A stretch of 42,592 nucleotides of DNA from Candidatus Flavonifractor merdavium. Lineage in GTDB: Bacteria; Bacillota; Clostridia; Oscillospirales; Oscillospiraceae. Shown in pieces: positions 15,301-23,470 of this stretch. The stretch is taken from contig DWXF01000002.1 in NCBI GenBank assembly GCA_019119335.1, positions 1 to 42,592 on the forward strand, read 5' to 3'. A program made the translations under genes and the position numbers. Positions within the stretch are counted from its first letter, which is position 1. Each line of letters starts with the position of its first letter. The notes beneath the pieces are model-generated. The model saw only the letters and a program-made list of their open reading frames with translations. It searched no databases and was not told the DNA's origin.

Positions 15301-17025
15301 ATGAACAAGAGGAAAGCTCTGTCTCTGCTCCTCGCCGGTACCATGGTAGCGGGCCTGCTGGCCGGCTGCGGCAACGGGACGCAGAACAACAACGAGACCC
15401 CCGACGCCCAGAACAGCCCGGCGGCCGGCGGCGAGACTAAGGCCAATGAGCTCACCGTCAACTTTGCATCTGAGCCCGAGTCCCTGGACCCCGCCCGCAA
15501 CACCACTGTGGATGGTGCTGTTATGATCCAGCACCTGTTTGAGGGCCTGATGCGCTGGGAGGACAGCGGCAAGGAGACCGCGGGCTCCAACGGCACCTGC
15601 AACGACGCGGTGCTGGGCTATGGTCAGGCTGAGAGCCATGAGGTAACCACCAACGATGACGGCACCGTCACCTACACCTTCCACCTGCGGGACGGCATCA
15701 AGTGGTCCGACGGCAAGGACGTGACCGCTCAGGACTTTGTGTACTCCTGGCAGCGGGTGGTCTCTCCTGACACCGCCTCTGACTATAGCAATATGCTCTC
15801 CGGTGTGGTGAACGCCAACGCCATCATCAACGGCGAGATGGATCCCTCTGAGCTGGGCGTGTCCGCTCCCGACGACAAGACCTTTGAGGTCACCCTGGTC
15901 AATGACCTGCCCTACTTCCTGGAGATCTGCGCCTTCCCCACCTGCATGCCTGTGCGTGAGGATGTGGTGAGCGACACCCAGTGGACCTACAGCCCCGACA
16001 CCTTTGTGAGCAATGGCCCCTTTAAGCTGGACATCCGTGAGACCAACAATCAGATCAGCATGGTGCCCAACGAGAACTACTACAATGTGGACCAGGTGAG
16101 CCTGGAGCGTCTTACCTTCAAGCTGATGGACAACGATAACGCCATCCTGAACGGCTTCAAGTCCGGTGATCTGGACTATATCCAGTCTATGCCCGTGGAT
16201 GAAGTGGCCGGCCTGATTGCCTCCGGTGATCTGAAGATCGTGGACCAGATCGGCACCTACTATGTGTGCTTCAACACCGAGAAGGCTCCCTTTAATGATC
16301 CTCTGGTCCGTGAGGCCTTTACTCTGGCCATCGACCGCACCTATATCGTGGAGCAGATTGCCCAGTCCGGCCAGGTGGAGGCCGGCGGCTATGTGCCCGC
16401 CGGTGTGTACGACGCCGAGGGCGCCACTGGCGAGGACTTCCGCACTGTGGGCGGCAACTACTACGGCCCCACCGACGCCGACTATGAGGCCAACTGCGAG
16501 CGCGCCCGTGAGCTGCTGGCCGAGGCTGGCTATCCCAACGGAGAGGGCTTCCCCGTGGTGGAGTACCTGTACAACACCAGCGATAGCCACAAGGCCATTG
16601 CTGAGGCCCTGCAGAACATGTGGAAGACCGTGCTGGGCGTGGACGTGACCCTGAACAACCAGGAGTGGAATGCCTTCCTGCAGGTCCGTAAGGATGGCGA
16701 CTACGCCATCTGCCGGAACGCCTGGGTGGCCGACTACAATGATCCCATGTCCTTCCTGGATATGTGGATGACCGGCGGCGGCAACAACGATGCCCAGTAT
16801 TCCAACCCCGAGTATGACAAGCTCATCGAGCAGGCCCGTACCGAGACCGATCCTGCTAAGCGGATGGAGCTGCTCCATCAGGCCGAGAACTTGGTGGTGG
16901 GTACCGACTACGCCATCTGCCCCATCTACTTCTACACCCAGAAGTATATGCTGGCCGACGATATTCAGGGTATGTATTATACTCCTCTGGGCTACTTCTT
17001 CTTTGACAAGTGCACCAGAGGCTGA
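15301..17025 (+). CDS. oppA: Peptide-binding lipoprotein, OppA type (SBP_bac_5)
   Basis: A 574-residue extracellular binding protein. The lipobox LLAGC near residue 24 gives a lipid-modified Cys after a short signal peptide, so it is tethered to the outside of the membrane. A low-complexity linker rich in N, E and A follows, then family 5 features: EPESLDPARNTTVDGAVMIQHLFEGL, YTFHLRDGIKWSDGKDVTAQDF, NGPFK, REAFTLAIDR and WVADYNDPMSF. It captures peptides and hands them to OppBCDF. It is the last gene of the operon, 90 bases behind oppF with its own strong AGAAGGAGGAAG site, and its codons are more biased than those of its neighbours, as expected for a protein made in excess. Confidence 0.93.
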   Translation: MNKRKALSLLLAGTMVAGLLAGCGNGTQNNNETPDAQNSPAAGGETKANELTVNFASEPESLDPARNTTVDGAVMIQHLFEGLMRWEDSGKETAGSNGTCNDAVLGYGQAESHEVTTNDDGTVTYTFHLRDGIKWSDGKDVTAQDFVYSWQRVVSPDTASDYSNMLSGVVNANAIINGEMDPSELGVSAPDDKTFEVTLVNDLPYFLEICAFPTCMPVREDVVSDTQWTYSPDTFVSNGPFKLDIRETNNQISMVPNENYYNVDQVSLERLTFKLMDNDNAILNGFKSGDLDYIQSMPVDEVAGLIASGDLKIVDQIGTYYVCFNTEKAPFNDPLVREAFTLAIDRTYIVEQIAQSGQVEAGGYVPAGVYDAEGATGEDFRTVGGNYYGPTDADYEANCERARELLAEAGYPNGEGFPVVEYLYNTSDSHKAIAEALQNMWKTVLGVDVTLNNQEWNAFLQVRKDGDYAICRNAWVADYNDPMSFLDMWMTGGGNNDAQYSNPEYDKLIEQARTETDPAKRMELLHQAENLVVGTDYAICPIYFYTQKYMLADDIQGMYYTPLGYFFFDKCTRG

Positions 17026-17040
17026 TTCCAGCCAGATAAA

Positions 17041-17071
17041 AGGGCGGAGCCGCTTGGCTCCGCCCTTTTTC
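17041..17071 (+). terminator. Terminator of the opp operon
   Basis: AGGGCGGAGCC/GGCTCCGCCCT with loop GCTT, then TTTT. Confidence 0.92.
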
Positions 17072-17140
17072 CGTCCCCTTCTGCCAGAGAACGGAGGAAA
17101 ACCGAAGGTTTTTTTGTGTGCTTTGACGAGTGAATAAATA

Positions 17141-17168
17141 TTGCATTTTCGTGAATAACGTGTATAAT
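17141..17168 (+). promoter_or_regulatory. Promoter of the amino-acid ABC importer operon
   Basis: TTGCAT (17141-17146), a 16-base spacer and a perfect TATAAT (17163-17168), in an AT-rich stretch about 58 bases before the start codon. Confidence 0.75.
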
Positions 17169-17225
17169 AAGACATACCAATTAAGGATACCTAATGAGGA
17201 CAGAATGAATAGGAGAGAATACATC

Positions 17226-18101
17226 ATGAAGAATCTGAAGAAGCTGGCCCTGCTGGGCCTGACTGCCGCCATGTCCCTGAGCCTGCTGGCTGGCTGCGGC
17301 AGCGGTACCACCGGCAACGCCGAGACCCCCGACGCCAACAGCAGCGCTCCCGTCACCGAGAGCCAGGCTCCCGCTGAGACCACCCCCGCCGCCGCCGGCG
17401 AGTTCACCACCGTGGAGGCCGGCAAGCTCCACATGTCCACCAACGCCGCTTTCCCTCCCTATGAGATGATCAAGGAGGACGGCACCTTCGAGGGCATCGA
17501 CGTGGAGGTGGCCGGCGCCATCGCCGAGAAGCTGGGTCTGGAGCTGGTGGTGGACGACATGGGCTTTGACGCCGCTCTGCTGGCCGCTCAGAACGGCCAG
17601 AGCGACATGGTCATGGCTGGCGTCACCGTTACCGACGAGCGGCTGGAGGTCATGGACTTCTCCAACAGCTACGCCACCGGCGTGCAGGTGGTCATCGTCA
17701 AGGAGGATTCCCCCATTCAGACTGTGGATGACCTGGCCAATGCCGACATGATCGGCACCCAGGTGGCCACCACCGGCTACATCTACTGCTCCGACACCCC
17801 TGAGAACGGTGGCTATGGCGAGGACCACGTCACCGCTTACGAGTCCGGCGCTCTGGCTGTTCAGGCTCTGGTCAACGGCCAGGTGGACGCCGTGGTTATC
17901 GACAATGAGCCTGCCAAGGCCTTTGTGGAGCAGAACGAGGGCCTGAAGATCCTGGACACCGAGTTTGCGGTTGAGGAGTATGCCATCGGTGTGCAGAAGG
18001 GCAACACCGCTCTGCTGGACGCCATCAACAACGCTCTGGCCGAGCTCATCGAGGACGGCACCGTCCAGTCCATCGTGGACAAGTACATCACCGCCGAGTA
18101 A
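17226..18101 (+). CDS. Amino-acid-binding lipoprotein (SBP_bac_3)
   Basis: A 291-residue lipoprotein with lipobox LLAGC around residue 23, a Ser/Thr/Ala/Pro linker to about residue 60 and a family 3 binding domain: STNAAFPPYEMIKEDGTFEGIDVEVAGAI at the start, then DMVMAGVTVTDERLEVMDFS and a C-terminal AINNALAELIEDGTVQSIVDKY. The arginine of TDER usually holds the carboxylate of the ligand. It binds a polar amino acid outside the cell and passes it to the permease encoded next. ATG 17226 is used (TAGGAGAG upstream); the longer frame begins in the promoter. The ligand is not predictable with certainty; the closest known types carry glutamine, arginine or cystine. Confidence 0.92.
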   Translation: MKNLKKLALLGLTAAMSLSLLAGCGSGTTGNAETPDANSSAPVTESQAPAETTPAAAGEFTTVEAGKLHMSTNAAFPPYEMIKEDGTFEGIDVEVAGAIAEKLGLELVVDDMGFDAALLAAQNGQSDMVMAGVTVTDERLEVMDFSNSYATGVQVVIVKEDSPIQTVDDLANADMIGTQVATTGYIYCSDTPENGGYGEDHVTAYESGALAVQALVNGQVDAVVIDNEPAKAFVEQNEGLKILDTEFAVEEYAIGVQKGNTALLDAINNALAELIEDGTVQSIVDKYITAE

Positions 18102-18110
18102 GCAAATCGG

Positions 18111-18142
18111 AAAAAAGGGCGGCCGTTGCGGCCGCCCTTTTG
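18111..18142 (+). terminator. Hairpin between binding protein and permease genes
   Basis: AGGGCGGCCG/CGGCCGCCCT, loop TTG, followed by TTT, with AAAAAA before it. It stands inside the operon and probably lets only part of the transcripts go on, so that the binding protein is made in excess over permease and ATPase. Confidence 0.8.
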
Positions 18143-18169
18143 CCACGGTATGAAAAAAGGAGGGCTTCT

Positions 18170-18892
18170 ATGTTTGAGTGGCTGAACCAGCTCGGACCGC
18201 GTCTGTACGCCGCCTTTCTGGAGGGAGGGCGCTGGCAGCTCTATCTCCAGGGCCTGCTGACCACCATAGAGCTTACGGTGGTGGCGCTGATCGTAGGCGT
18301 TATCCTGGGCGTGGTGGTGGCGGTGGTCCGTACCGCCCACGACCAGCAGCGTCCCGGCCGCCGGAAAAATATATTCCTGGGCATACTCAATCTCATCTGT
18401 CAGATTTATACCACCGTCATCCGGGGTACCCCCATGCTGGTGCAGATCCTGATCTGGGGCTTTGTTGTTTTTGCCTCCAGCCGCAATAAGTTTATGGTGG
18501 GCGTGGTGGCTCTGGGCATTAACTCGGGGGCCTACGTGGCGGAGATCGTCCGTGGCGGCCTGATGAGCGTGGATGTGGGGCAGACCGAGGCCGGCCGCTC
18601 CCTGGGCCTGAACTATCTGGACACCATGCGCTTTATCGTGATTCCCCAGGCGTTCAAGAATATCCTGCCTTCTCTGGGCAACGAGTTCATCACCCTGTTC
18701 AAGGACACCTCCCTGGTCAACACCATCGGCCTGACGGAGCTGACCTACCGGGCCTCCCGCATTGCCGGGAGTACCTTTGACTATATGCCGCCCTATATCG
18801 GCATCGCGCTGATGTATCTGGTGGTGGTGGTTCTGCTCACCTGGCTCCAGGGCAAACTGGAAAGGAGGCTGCGTCAAAGTGATAGACGTTAA
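18170..18892 (+). CDS. Polar amino-acid ABC transporter permease (HisM/GlnP family)
   Basis: A 240-residue permease with about five membrane helices. The N-terminal helix region is [20 protein letters not shown], a classic start for this family; [14 protein letters not shown] and the EAA loop [31 protein letters not shown] follow. It forms a channel, probably as a homodimer because no second permease gene is present. The ATG at 18170 follows AAAAGGAGGG. Its end overlaps the ATPase gene by 14 bases. Confidence 0.92.
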   Translation: MFEWLNQLGPRLYAAFLEGGRWQLYLQGLLTTIELTVVALIVGVILGVVVAVVRTAHDQQRPGRRKNIFLGILNLICQIYTTVIRGTPMLVQILIWGFVVFASSRNKFMVGVVALGINSGAYVAEIVRGGLMSVDVGQTEAGRSLGLNYLDTMRFIVIPQAFKNILPSLGNEFITLFKDTSLVNTIGLTELTYRASRIAGSTFDYMPPYIGIALMYLVVVVLLTWLQGKLERRLRQSDRR

Positions 18893-19601
18893 ACACCTGT
18901 CCAAATCCTTCGGCGATCATCTGGTGCTGGACGACATTTCCGAGCACATCCACCCCGGGGAGAAGGTGGTGGTTATCGGGCCCTCCGGCTCGGGCAAATC
19001 CACCTTCCTGCGCTGTCTCAACCTGCTGGAGACCCCCACCGCCGGTACCATCACCTTTGAAGGCACCCCCATCACCGACCCCAAGACCAACATTGACCTG
19101 GTCCGCCGGCAGATGGGCATGGTGTTCCAGCACTTCAACCTGTTTCCCAATATGACCATCCGGAAAAACATCACCCTGGCTCCCGTGCGGGCCAAGCTGA
19201 TGAGCCAGGCGGAGGCCGACGATACCGCCACCGCGCTTTTGAAGCGGGTGGGTCTGGCGGAGAAGGCGGACGCCTACCCCGCCCAGCTCTCCGGCGGTCA
19301 GAAGCAGCGTATTGCCATCGTCCGTGCCCTGGCCATGAAACCCAAGGTGATGCTGTTTGACGAGCCTACCTCCGCGCTGGACCCCGAAATGGTAGGGGAG
19401 GTGCTGGAGGTCATGAAGCAGCTGGCCGACGAGGGTATGACCATGGTGGTGGTCACCCATGAGATGGGCTTTGCTAGGGAAGTGGGCAGCCGGGTGCTGT
19501 TTATGGACGGGGGCCACATTCTGGAGCAGAACGAGCCCCACGCCTTCTTCGCCAACCCCAAGGAGCCCCGCACCATTGAATTTCTGTCCAAGGTGCTCTA
19601 A
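18879..19601 (+). CDS. Polar amino-acid ABC transporter ATPase (GlnQ family)
   Basis: A 240-residue ATPase starting at GTG 18879 behind AAAGGAGG. Motifs: Walker A GPSGSGKS (about 34-41), Q-loop [11 protein letters not shown], signature [11 protein letters not shown], Walker [16 protein letters not shown]-loop VVTHEMGFA, and the C-terminal [15 protein letters not shown] typical of GlnQ/HisP. It powers import by the permease and binding protein encoded just upstream. Overlap with the permease gene suggests coupled translation. Confidence 0.94.
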   Translation: MIDVKHLSKSFGDHLVLDDISEHIHPGEKVVVIGPSGSGKSTFLRCLNLLETPTAGTITFEGTPITDPKTNIDLVRRQMGMVFQHFNLFPNMTIRKNITLAPVRAKLMSQAEADDTATALLKRVGLAEKADAYPAQLSGGQKQRIAIVRALAMKPKVMLFDEPTSALDPEMVGEVLEVMKQLADEGMTMVVVTHEMGFAREVGSRVLFMDGGHILEQNEPHAFFANPKEPRTIEFLSKVL

Positions 19602-19605
19602 ATGG

Positions 19606-19641
19606 AAAAAGCCGCCCCATCCGGCCGGATGGGGCGGCTTT
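19606..19641. terminator. Bidirectional terminator
   Basis: AAAGCCGCCCCATCC/GGATGGGGCGGCTTT with loop GGCC. It serves the ABC operon and the convergent fakA gene. Confidence 0.92.
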
Positions 19642-19653
19642 CTGCGTCTTTGC

Positions 19654-21333
19654 TTATTCCGCGGAGATCATATAGTAGTATACCGGCTGCCCTCCGGACA
19701 GCAGGGTGATCTCGGCGTTGGGGCAGCACTCGGTGAACAGGGCCAGGGCCTTCTGGGCCTCCTTGTCCGACACGTCCTCCCCATAAAAGATGTTGATAAA
19801 TTCCGCGTTCTGCTGGTTGTCCGACTCCGCCAGACGCCGCAGCAGCTTATCCAGCTTCCGGTCGGTGCCGAAGAGCTGGTGCTCGGTGAGGGCCAGGTAA
19901 TCCCCCCGCTTGATGGCAAAGCCGTCAAAGTCGGAATCCCGGGCGGCGTAGGTGATCTCGGAGGTGTGGACGCGGCCGATGGCCTCGGTCATGGCTGCGG
20001 TGTTGGTCTCCTCGTCGGCCTCCGGGTCCATCATCATCAGGGCGGAAATGCCCTGGGGAATGGTCTTGGTGGGGAGGACCACCACCTTCTTGCCCTCTGC
20101 CAGGGGGATGCACTGCTGGGCGGCCATAATGATGTTGCCGTTGTTGGGCAGCACAAACACGATCTCCGCCGGGGTGGCGTCGATCTCCCGCATGATATCG
20201 TCGGTGGAGGGGTTCATGGTCTGGCCGCCGCTGATGACGCCGTCGGCCCCCAGATCCTTGAATACGGCGGCCAGGCCCTCGCCGGCGGCCACCGCCACCA
20301 CGCCGTACTTCTTCTCCGGCGCAGCCACCTTGGGCTTTTCCGGAGCGTGGTCGTGGCCGTCCTCCTCCAGATCGTCGGTGCTCTGGATGTGCCGCCCGGC
20401 GGCCAGATCCTCCGCCTGGGTGCGCATGTTCTCGATCTTGGCCAGCTCCAGGGTGCCGTACTTCTGGGCCTCGGTGAGGGCGGCGCCGGGGATGTCGGTA
20501 TGGACGTGGACCTTGAAGCAGTCGTCGTCCTCGCCGATGACCAGACTGTCGCCGATGCTGTTCAGATAGGCCTCAAAGGGCTCCAGACCCTTGTTGGTGG
20601 TCTTGCGGACGATAAATACCGTGTCGAAGATGAAGGTGATCTCCTCGGCGGCAATGGCGGCGTAATCGGTCTTGTTTTCCGACTTGGCCGCTTCGCCCGC
20701 CTCCTCCGGCATGGGCACGCCCCGCAGGGAGTCCAGCATGCCCTGCAGGATCACCAGAAAGCCCTTGCCGCCGGCGTCCACCACCCCGGCCTTTTTCAGC
20801 ACGGGATTCATCTCGGTGGTGTGCTCCAGAGCCACCTGGCCCTCGGCGATGGCGGCCTCCAGCACACCCTCCGGGTCGTTGGGGGCCTTGCGGGCGGCGT
20901 CGGCCGCCCGGGCAGCGGCCAGCCGGGAGACGGTGAGGATGGTGCCCTCGGCGGGCTTCATCACCGCCTTATAGGCGGCGGCCACGCCGAAGTCCAGGGC
21001 GATGGCCAGGTCCCGGCCGTCGATGGTCTCCTTGTCCTTGACGGCCTTGGAGAAGCCCCGGAAGAGCAGGGACAGGATGACGCCGGAGTTGCCCCGGGCG
21101 CCCCGCAGCAGGGCGGAGGCGTTGGTGGCGGCCACGTCGCTGACGGTGCGGGGCTGCTTTTTCTTCAGCTCGGCGGCAGCGGTGGAGATGGTCAGGCTCA
21201 TATTGGTGCCGGTGTCCCCGTCGGGGACGGGGAATACGTTCAGCTCGTTGATCTGCTGTTTTTGCAGATTGATGGAGGCGGCCCCGTGGATCAGCGCCTG
21301 GGCCAGAGAAGCTCCGTCAATACGCTCTCTCAT
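19654..21333 (-). CDS. fakA: Fatty acid kinase ATP-binding subunit (FakA/YloV, DAK2 domain)
   Basis: A 559-residue protein, the usual length for FakA. The N-terminal DhaL/DAK2 domain (about 1-200) has NVFPVPDGDTGTNM, the Asp cluster that binds Mg-ATP, and LLRGARGNSGVILS. A middle domain with FDTVFIV and HVHTDIPG follows (His of the HVHTD motif is important in FakA), and the C-terminal DAK1-like part includes VLPNNGNIIMAAQQ. With a DegV-type FakB carrying the lipid it phosphorylates free fatty acids for membrane lipid synthesis; no fakB is in the window. The order Asp23/Gls24 gene then fakA is the conserved Firmicute pair yloU-yloV. Confidence 0.92.
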   Translation of the reverse strand: MRERIDGASLAQALIHGAASINLQKQQINELNVFPVPDGDTGTNMSLTISTAAAELKKKQPRTVSDVAATNASALLRGARGNSGVILSLLFRGFSKAVKDKETIDGRDLAIALDFGVAAAYKAVMKPAEGTILTVSRLAAARAADAARKAPNDPEGVLEAAIAEGQVALEHTTEMNPVLKKAGVVDAGGKGFLVILQGMLDSLRGVPMPEEAGEAAKSENKTDYAAIAAEEITFIFDTVFIVRKTTNKGLEPFEAYLNSIGDSLVIGEDDDCFKVHVHTDIPGAALTEAQKYGTLELAKIENMRTQAEDLAAGRHIQSTDDLEEDGHDHAPEKPKVAAPEKKYGVVAVAAGEGLAAVFKDLGADGVISGGQTMNPSTDDIMREIDATPAEIVFVLPNNGNIIMAAQQCIPLAEGKKVVVLPTKTIPQGISALMMMDPEADEETNTAAMTEAIGRVHTSEITYAARDSDFDGFAIKRGDYLALTEHQLFGTDRKLDKLLRRLAESDNQQNAEFINIFYGEDVSDKEAQKALALFTECCPNAEITLLSGGQPVYYYMISAE

Positions 21334-21364
21334 ACTTGTGTTCCTTCCTTTCGATGGCGGTGGG

Positions 21365-21715
21365 TCAGCCGATGACCATGGAGTCGATGCACACGTCCAC
21401 GTTGCGCACCTCGGCGCCGGTGGTGCGGTGCACGATATAGCGGACCTCGCTCATAATGGAGCGGCTCACCGCCATCAGGTTCACGCCGTTGTCCACAATG
21501 ATATGCAGCTCGATGGAGACGGAGGAATCCTCGTTGTAGGTGACCTTCACGCCCTTGCCCATGGACTCGCGGCGCAGCAGGTGGACCAGGCCGTCGGCCT
21601 TGGAGCGTACCGCCATACCCTTTACGCCGTAGCAGTTGGTGGCGGCGGCTCCGGTGATATTGGTGAACACCTCGCTGCTGATGGTGATCTCGCCCTGTTC
21701 GGTTTGAACTTTCAT
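21365..21715 (-). CDS. Asp23/Gls24 family protein (YloU)
   Basis: A 116-residue protein of the alkaline-shock/Gls24 family: GEITISSEVFTNITGAAATNCYGVKGM at the start and the alternating beta pattern VSIELHIIVDNGVNLMAVSRSIMSEVRYIV, ending VDVCIDSMV. Asp23 proteins act at the membrane face in envelope stress; YloU-type members accompany FakA and may link fatty-acid use to the envelope. The start at 21713-21715 is chosen because GGAAAGGAAGGGA precedes it; a longer reading to 21763 lacks one. It lies 31 bases upstream of fakA, in the same unit. Confidence 0.9.
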   Translation of the reverse strand: MKVQTEQGEITISSEVFTNITGAAATNCYGVKGMAVRSKADGLVHLLRRESMGKGVKVTYNEDSSVSIELHIIVDNGVNLMAVSRSIMSEVRYIVHRTTGAEVRNVDVCIDSMVIG

Positions 21716-21813
21716 TGACAGATCCCTTCCTTTCCTGGGAGTGGCCCCGGCTGGGCGGGGCACAGCGAATTCCCGTCAAAACGGGGGGATTGGAATTCAT
21801 ATTTTGTCACTCT

Positions 21814-21842
21814 ATTGTATTCTATTTTCAGGAAAATTACAA
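21814..21842 (-). promoter_or_regulatory. Promoter of the yloU-fakA unit
   Basis: On the minus strand TTGTAA (21837-21842), a 17-base spacer and TACAAT (21814-21819). Confidence 0.65.
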
Positions 21843-21875
21843 GGGAAAAAGTTTGGGGAAAGTGGAGCTGGCCCC

Positions 21876-21904
21876 TTGTATTTTGAACCGGAAACGTGTA
21901 AACT
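21876..21904 (+). promoter_or_regulatory. Promoter of the small membrane protein gene
   Basis: TTGTAT (21876-21881), a 17-base spacer and TAAACT (21899-21904), 46 bases before the start codon. Confidence 0.6.
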
Positions 21905-21950
21905 GATAGCATCCGCAATATGTGGAAAGAAAAGGAGGCTGTTCACTGCT

Positions 21951-22142
21951 ATGAAGAAACTGATCTGCTGCCTGGCCAAGCTGTTTGCGCTGCTGGCCGT
22001 TCTGGGCGCACTGGTCTACGCCGCCGTTCTTTACTGGGATAAGATCATGGAGCTGCTGTGCAAGGTCAAGGGCATGCTGGGCGGCAAGGAGTCCTGCTGC
22101 TGCGGGGACGAGTGCGCCGACTACGCTGACTGGGAGGCCTGA
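21951..22142 (+). CDS. Small single-pass membrane protein with Cys cluster
   Basis: A 63-residue protein behind a perfect AAAGGAGG site. One hydrophobic helix (about 9-29, LAKLFALLAVLGALVYAAVLYW) follows a short basic end; a Cys pair at 6-7 lies before it. The tail carries CCCGDEC (about 49-55) and ends in an acidic stretch (ADYADWEA). The Cys cluster could bind a metal or sit in disulfides, but nothing proves this. It has its own promoter and terminator, so it is a real gene unit. I do not recognise a named family. Confidence 0.75.
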   Translation: MKKLICCLAKLFALLAVLGALVYAAVLYWDKIMELLCKVKGMLGGKESCCCGDECADYADWEA

Positions 22143-22166
22143 GCTCCGCCGGTCCACAGCTGAAAA

Positions 22167-22199
22167 AGGGAACCGCGTCCGCCGGACGCGGTTCTTTTT
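22167..22199 (+). terminator. Terminator after the small membrane protein gene
   Basis: GAACCGCGTCC/GGACGCGGTTC with loop GCC, then TTTTT. Confidence 0.9.
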
Positions 22200-22202
22200 C
22201 TG

Positions 22203-22260
22203 CCTGCTCCATAAAAAAGAACCACGCTCGATTGAGCGTGGTTCTTTTTTATGGAGCAGG
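22203..22260 (-). terminator. tRNA terminator inside a 27-bp perfect inverted repeat
   Basis: Arms 22203-22229 and 22234-22260 are perfectly complementary over 27 bp with loop GATT. The inner part (AAGAACCACGCTC and partner) with an A6/T6 flank is a normal terminator for the minus-strand tRNA. The outer ten bases copy, in inverted form, the last bases of the tRNA including CCA. Confidence 0.85.
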
Positions 22261-22327
22261 TGACGAGGCTCGAACTCGCTACCTCCACCTTGGCAAGGTG
22301 GCGCTCTACCAGATGAGCTACACCTGC
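22252..22327 (-). tRNA. tRNA-Gly(GCC)
   Basis: A complete 76-base cloverleaf on the minus strand: acceptor arms GCAGGTG and CACCTGC, D-arm AGCTC...GAGC, anticodon stem CCACC/GGTGG with loop TTGCCAA (anticodon GCC, 22292-22294 complement), T-arm with GTTCGAGCC, discriminator T and an encoded CCA. It reads glycine codons GGC and GGU. Confidence 0.97.
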
Positions 22328-22340
22328 AGCGACGAGAGTT

Positions 22341-22369
22341 ATTATAACCCGACATCTCGCCGTTGTCAA
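22341..22369 (-). promoter_or_regulatory. Consensus promoter of tRNA-Gly
   Basis: On the minus strand a perfect TTGACA (22364-22369), a 17-base spacer and a perfect TATAAT (22341-22346), 14 bases before the mature tRNA 5' end. It stands just after the stop of the lipoprotein gene. Confidence 0.9.
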
Positions 22370-22377
22370 CCCTTTTT

Positions 22378-23448
22378 TTAATTTTCTTCAAAATTCGGCG
22401 CGTCGTCCCACTGATAGCCCAGAGCCAGCAGATCCTCGGCGGACCAGGTGGTTCCGGTGCGGTCCCGGGTCAGGTCCACATAGTGGACGCCGTTATCGCT
22501 CAGCCGGTTCCAGAAGTGGGGCTGTCCGTCCAGTGTGCCCTCCACCAGTGTGGAGGTCACTCCCAGTTCTCCGGCCAGCAGCTGAAAGGCCAGGGCCAGC
22601 CCTTCGCTGTTTGCCCCGTCCCCCAGGATGGCGTCCCAGGCGGTGGGGCCGCCGTCTGGAGCATAGCGCACTGTCCTGGGCAGCAGGGCGAACAGCTGGG
22701 AAAGCCGTTCCACGCTGCCCGCGGACTGGGAGCGCAGGGGGGCAAGGATGGTTTCCACCTCCTGCCGGAGCTGTTCGCTCCGCTCCGCCAGAGCGGCCGG
22801 CTCGTCCGGATAGGTGAGGACGATCTCCACAATGCGCTGGGTGCCGGTCTCCGGGTAGAGGGTAACGGTACACTCCGGCATGCCCATGGCGTAGGCTGGG
22901 GCGTCGTAGTAGGCGCTTCGGACCAGCTGGGCCACCCCGCCGGCATCTCCGGTGAAGTAGCCCACCCGCAGCACCAGCTCCGGCCGGAACTGGGCCAGGG
23001 CCTCCGACACCTCCTTGCGGATAGCGCTGGTGCTGGTGACGTTCACCAGGCTCTGCACCTGCTCCTTGGTGCGCCGGTAGGTGATGGAGATGGTGGCCTC
23101 ATAGGTGGTGAGTACCCGGGTGTAGCTGTTTTTGATAAAGTCCACCGCGTAGGCCCCCAGGGGGTCGTCCTTGGCCACCTCCACGCAGGCCCGGTTCAGG
23201 TCCTCTTCCACCTCGCCCTGGTAGTCGGTGAGCTGGATGGTGCCCTCCTCCACCCCCTGGGAGACGAAAAAGAGCACAGCGTTGACCAGTTCGGAGTAGG
23301 TGTCCACCTGAATGGTGGAGGAGTCCCCGGCCACTGCCGGCCGCTCCACGTGGGGCTCCACCATGACGTAGGGGCGGTCCAGCAGGGAGGAGCAGCCGGA
23401 CAACAGCAGGGCGCCGCACAGCGCCGGGATCAGGATGATGCGCTTCAT
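22378..23448 (-). CDS. Lipoprotein with transglutaminase-like fold lacking the catalytic Cys
   Basis: A 356-residue lipoprotein: signal MKRIILIPALCGALLL and lipobox LSGC (Cys19). Residues 45-260 are of unknown fold with an alpha-beta pattern. From about 268 to 330 the pattern of a transglutaminase-like core appears: NSEGLALAFQLLAGELGVTSTLVEG, then QPHFWNRLSDNGVHYVDLT. His311, the following Trp and Asp325 match the His and Asp of the triad, but Ser281 stands where the catalytic Cys is expected. So it is either an inactive binding form or a serine variant. It is the last gene of the minus-strand run from the topoisomerase gene; RBS AAAGGGGG before its ATG. The cellular role is unknown. Confidence 0.75.
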   Translation of the reverse strand: MKRIILIPALCGALLLSGCSSLLDRPYVMVEPHVERPAVAGDSSTIQVDTYSELVNAVLFFVSQGVEEGTIQLTDYQGEVEEDLNRACVEVAKDDPLGAYAVDFIKNSYTRVLTTYEATISITYRRTKEQVQSLVNVTSTSAIRKEVSEALAQFRPELVLRVGYFTGDAGGVAQLVRSAYYDAPAYAMGMPECTVTLYPETGTQRIVEIVLTYPDEPAALAERSEQLRQEVETILAPLRSQSAGSVERLSQLFALLPRTVRYAPDGGPTAWDAILGDGANSEGLALAFQLLAGELGVTSTLVEGTLDGQPHFWNRLSDNGVHYVDLTRDRTGTTWSAEDLLALGYQWDDAPNFEEN

Positions 23449-23470
23449 GCCGCAGCGCCCCCTTTCTCAC

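Noticed and set aside
19459..21375. 638-codon plus-strand frame opposite fakA
   Set aside because: It begins inside the ATPase gene, crosses a bidirectional terminator and mirrors FakA; a shadow frame.
21837..22391. 184-codon minus-strand frame over tRNA-Gly
   Set aside because: It crosses the tRNA gene, two terminators and two promoters; not a gene.
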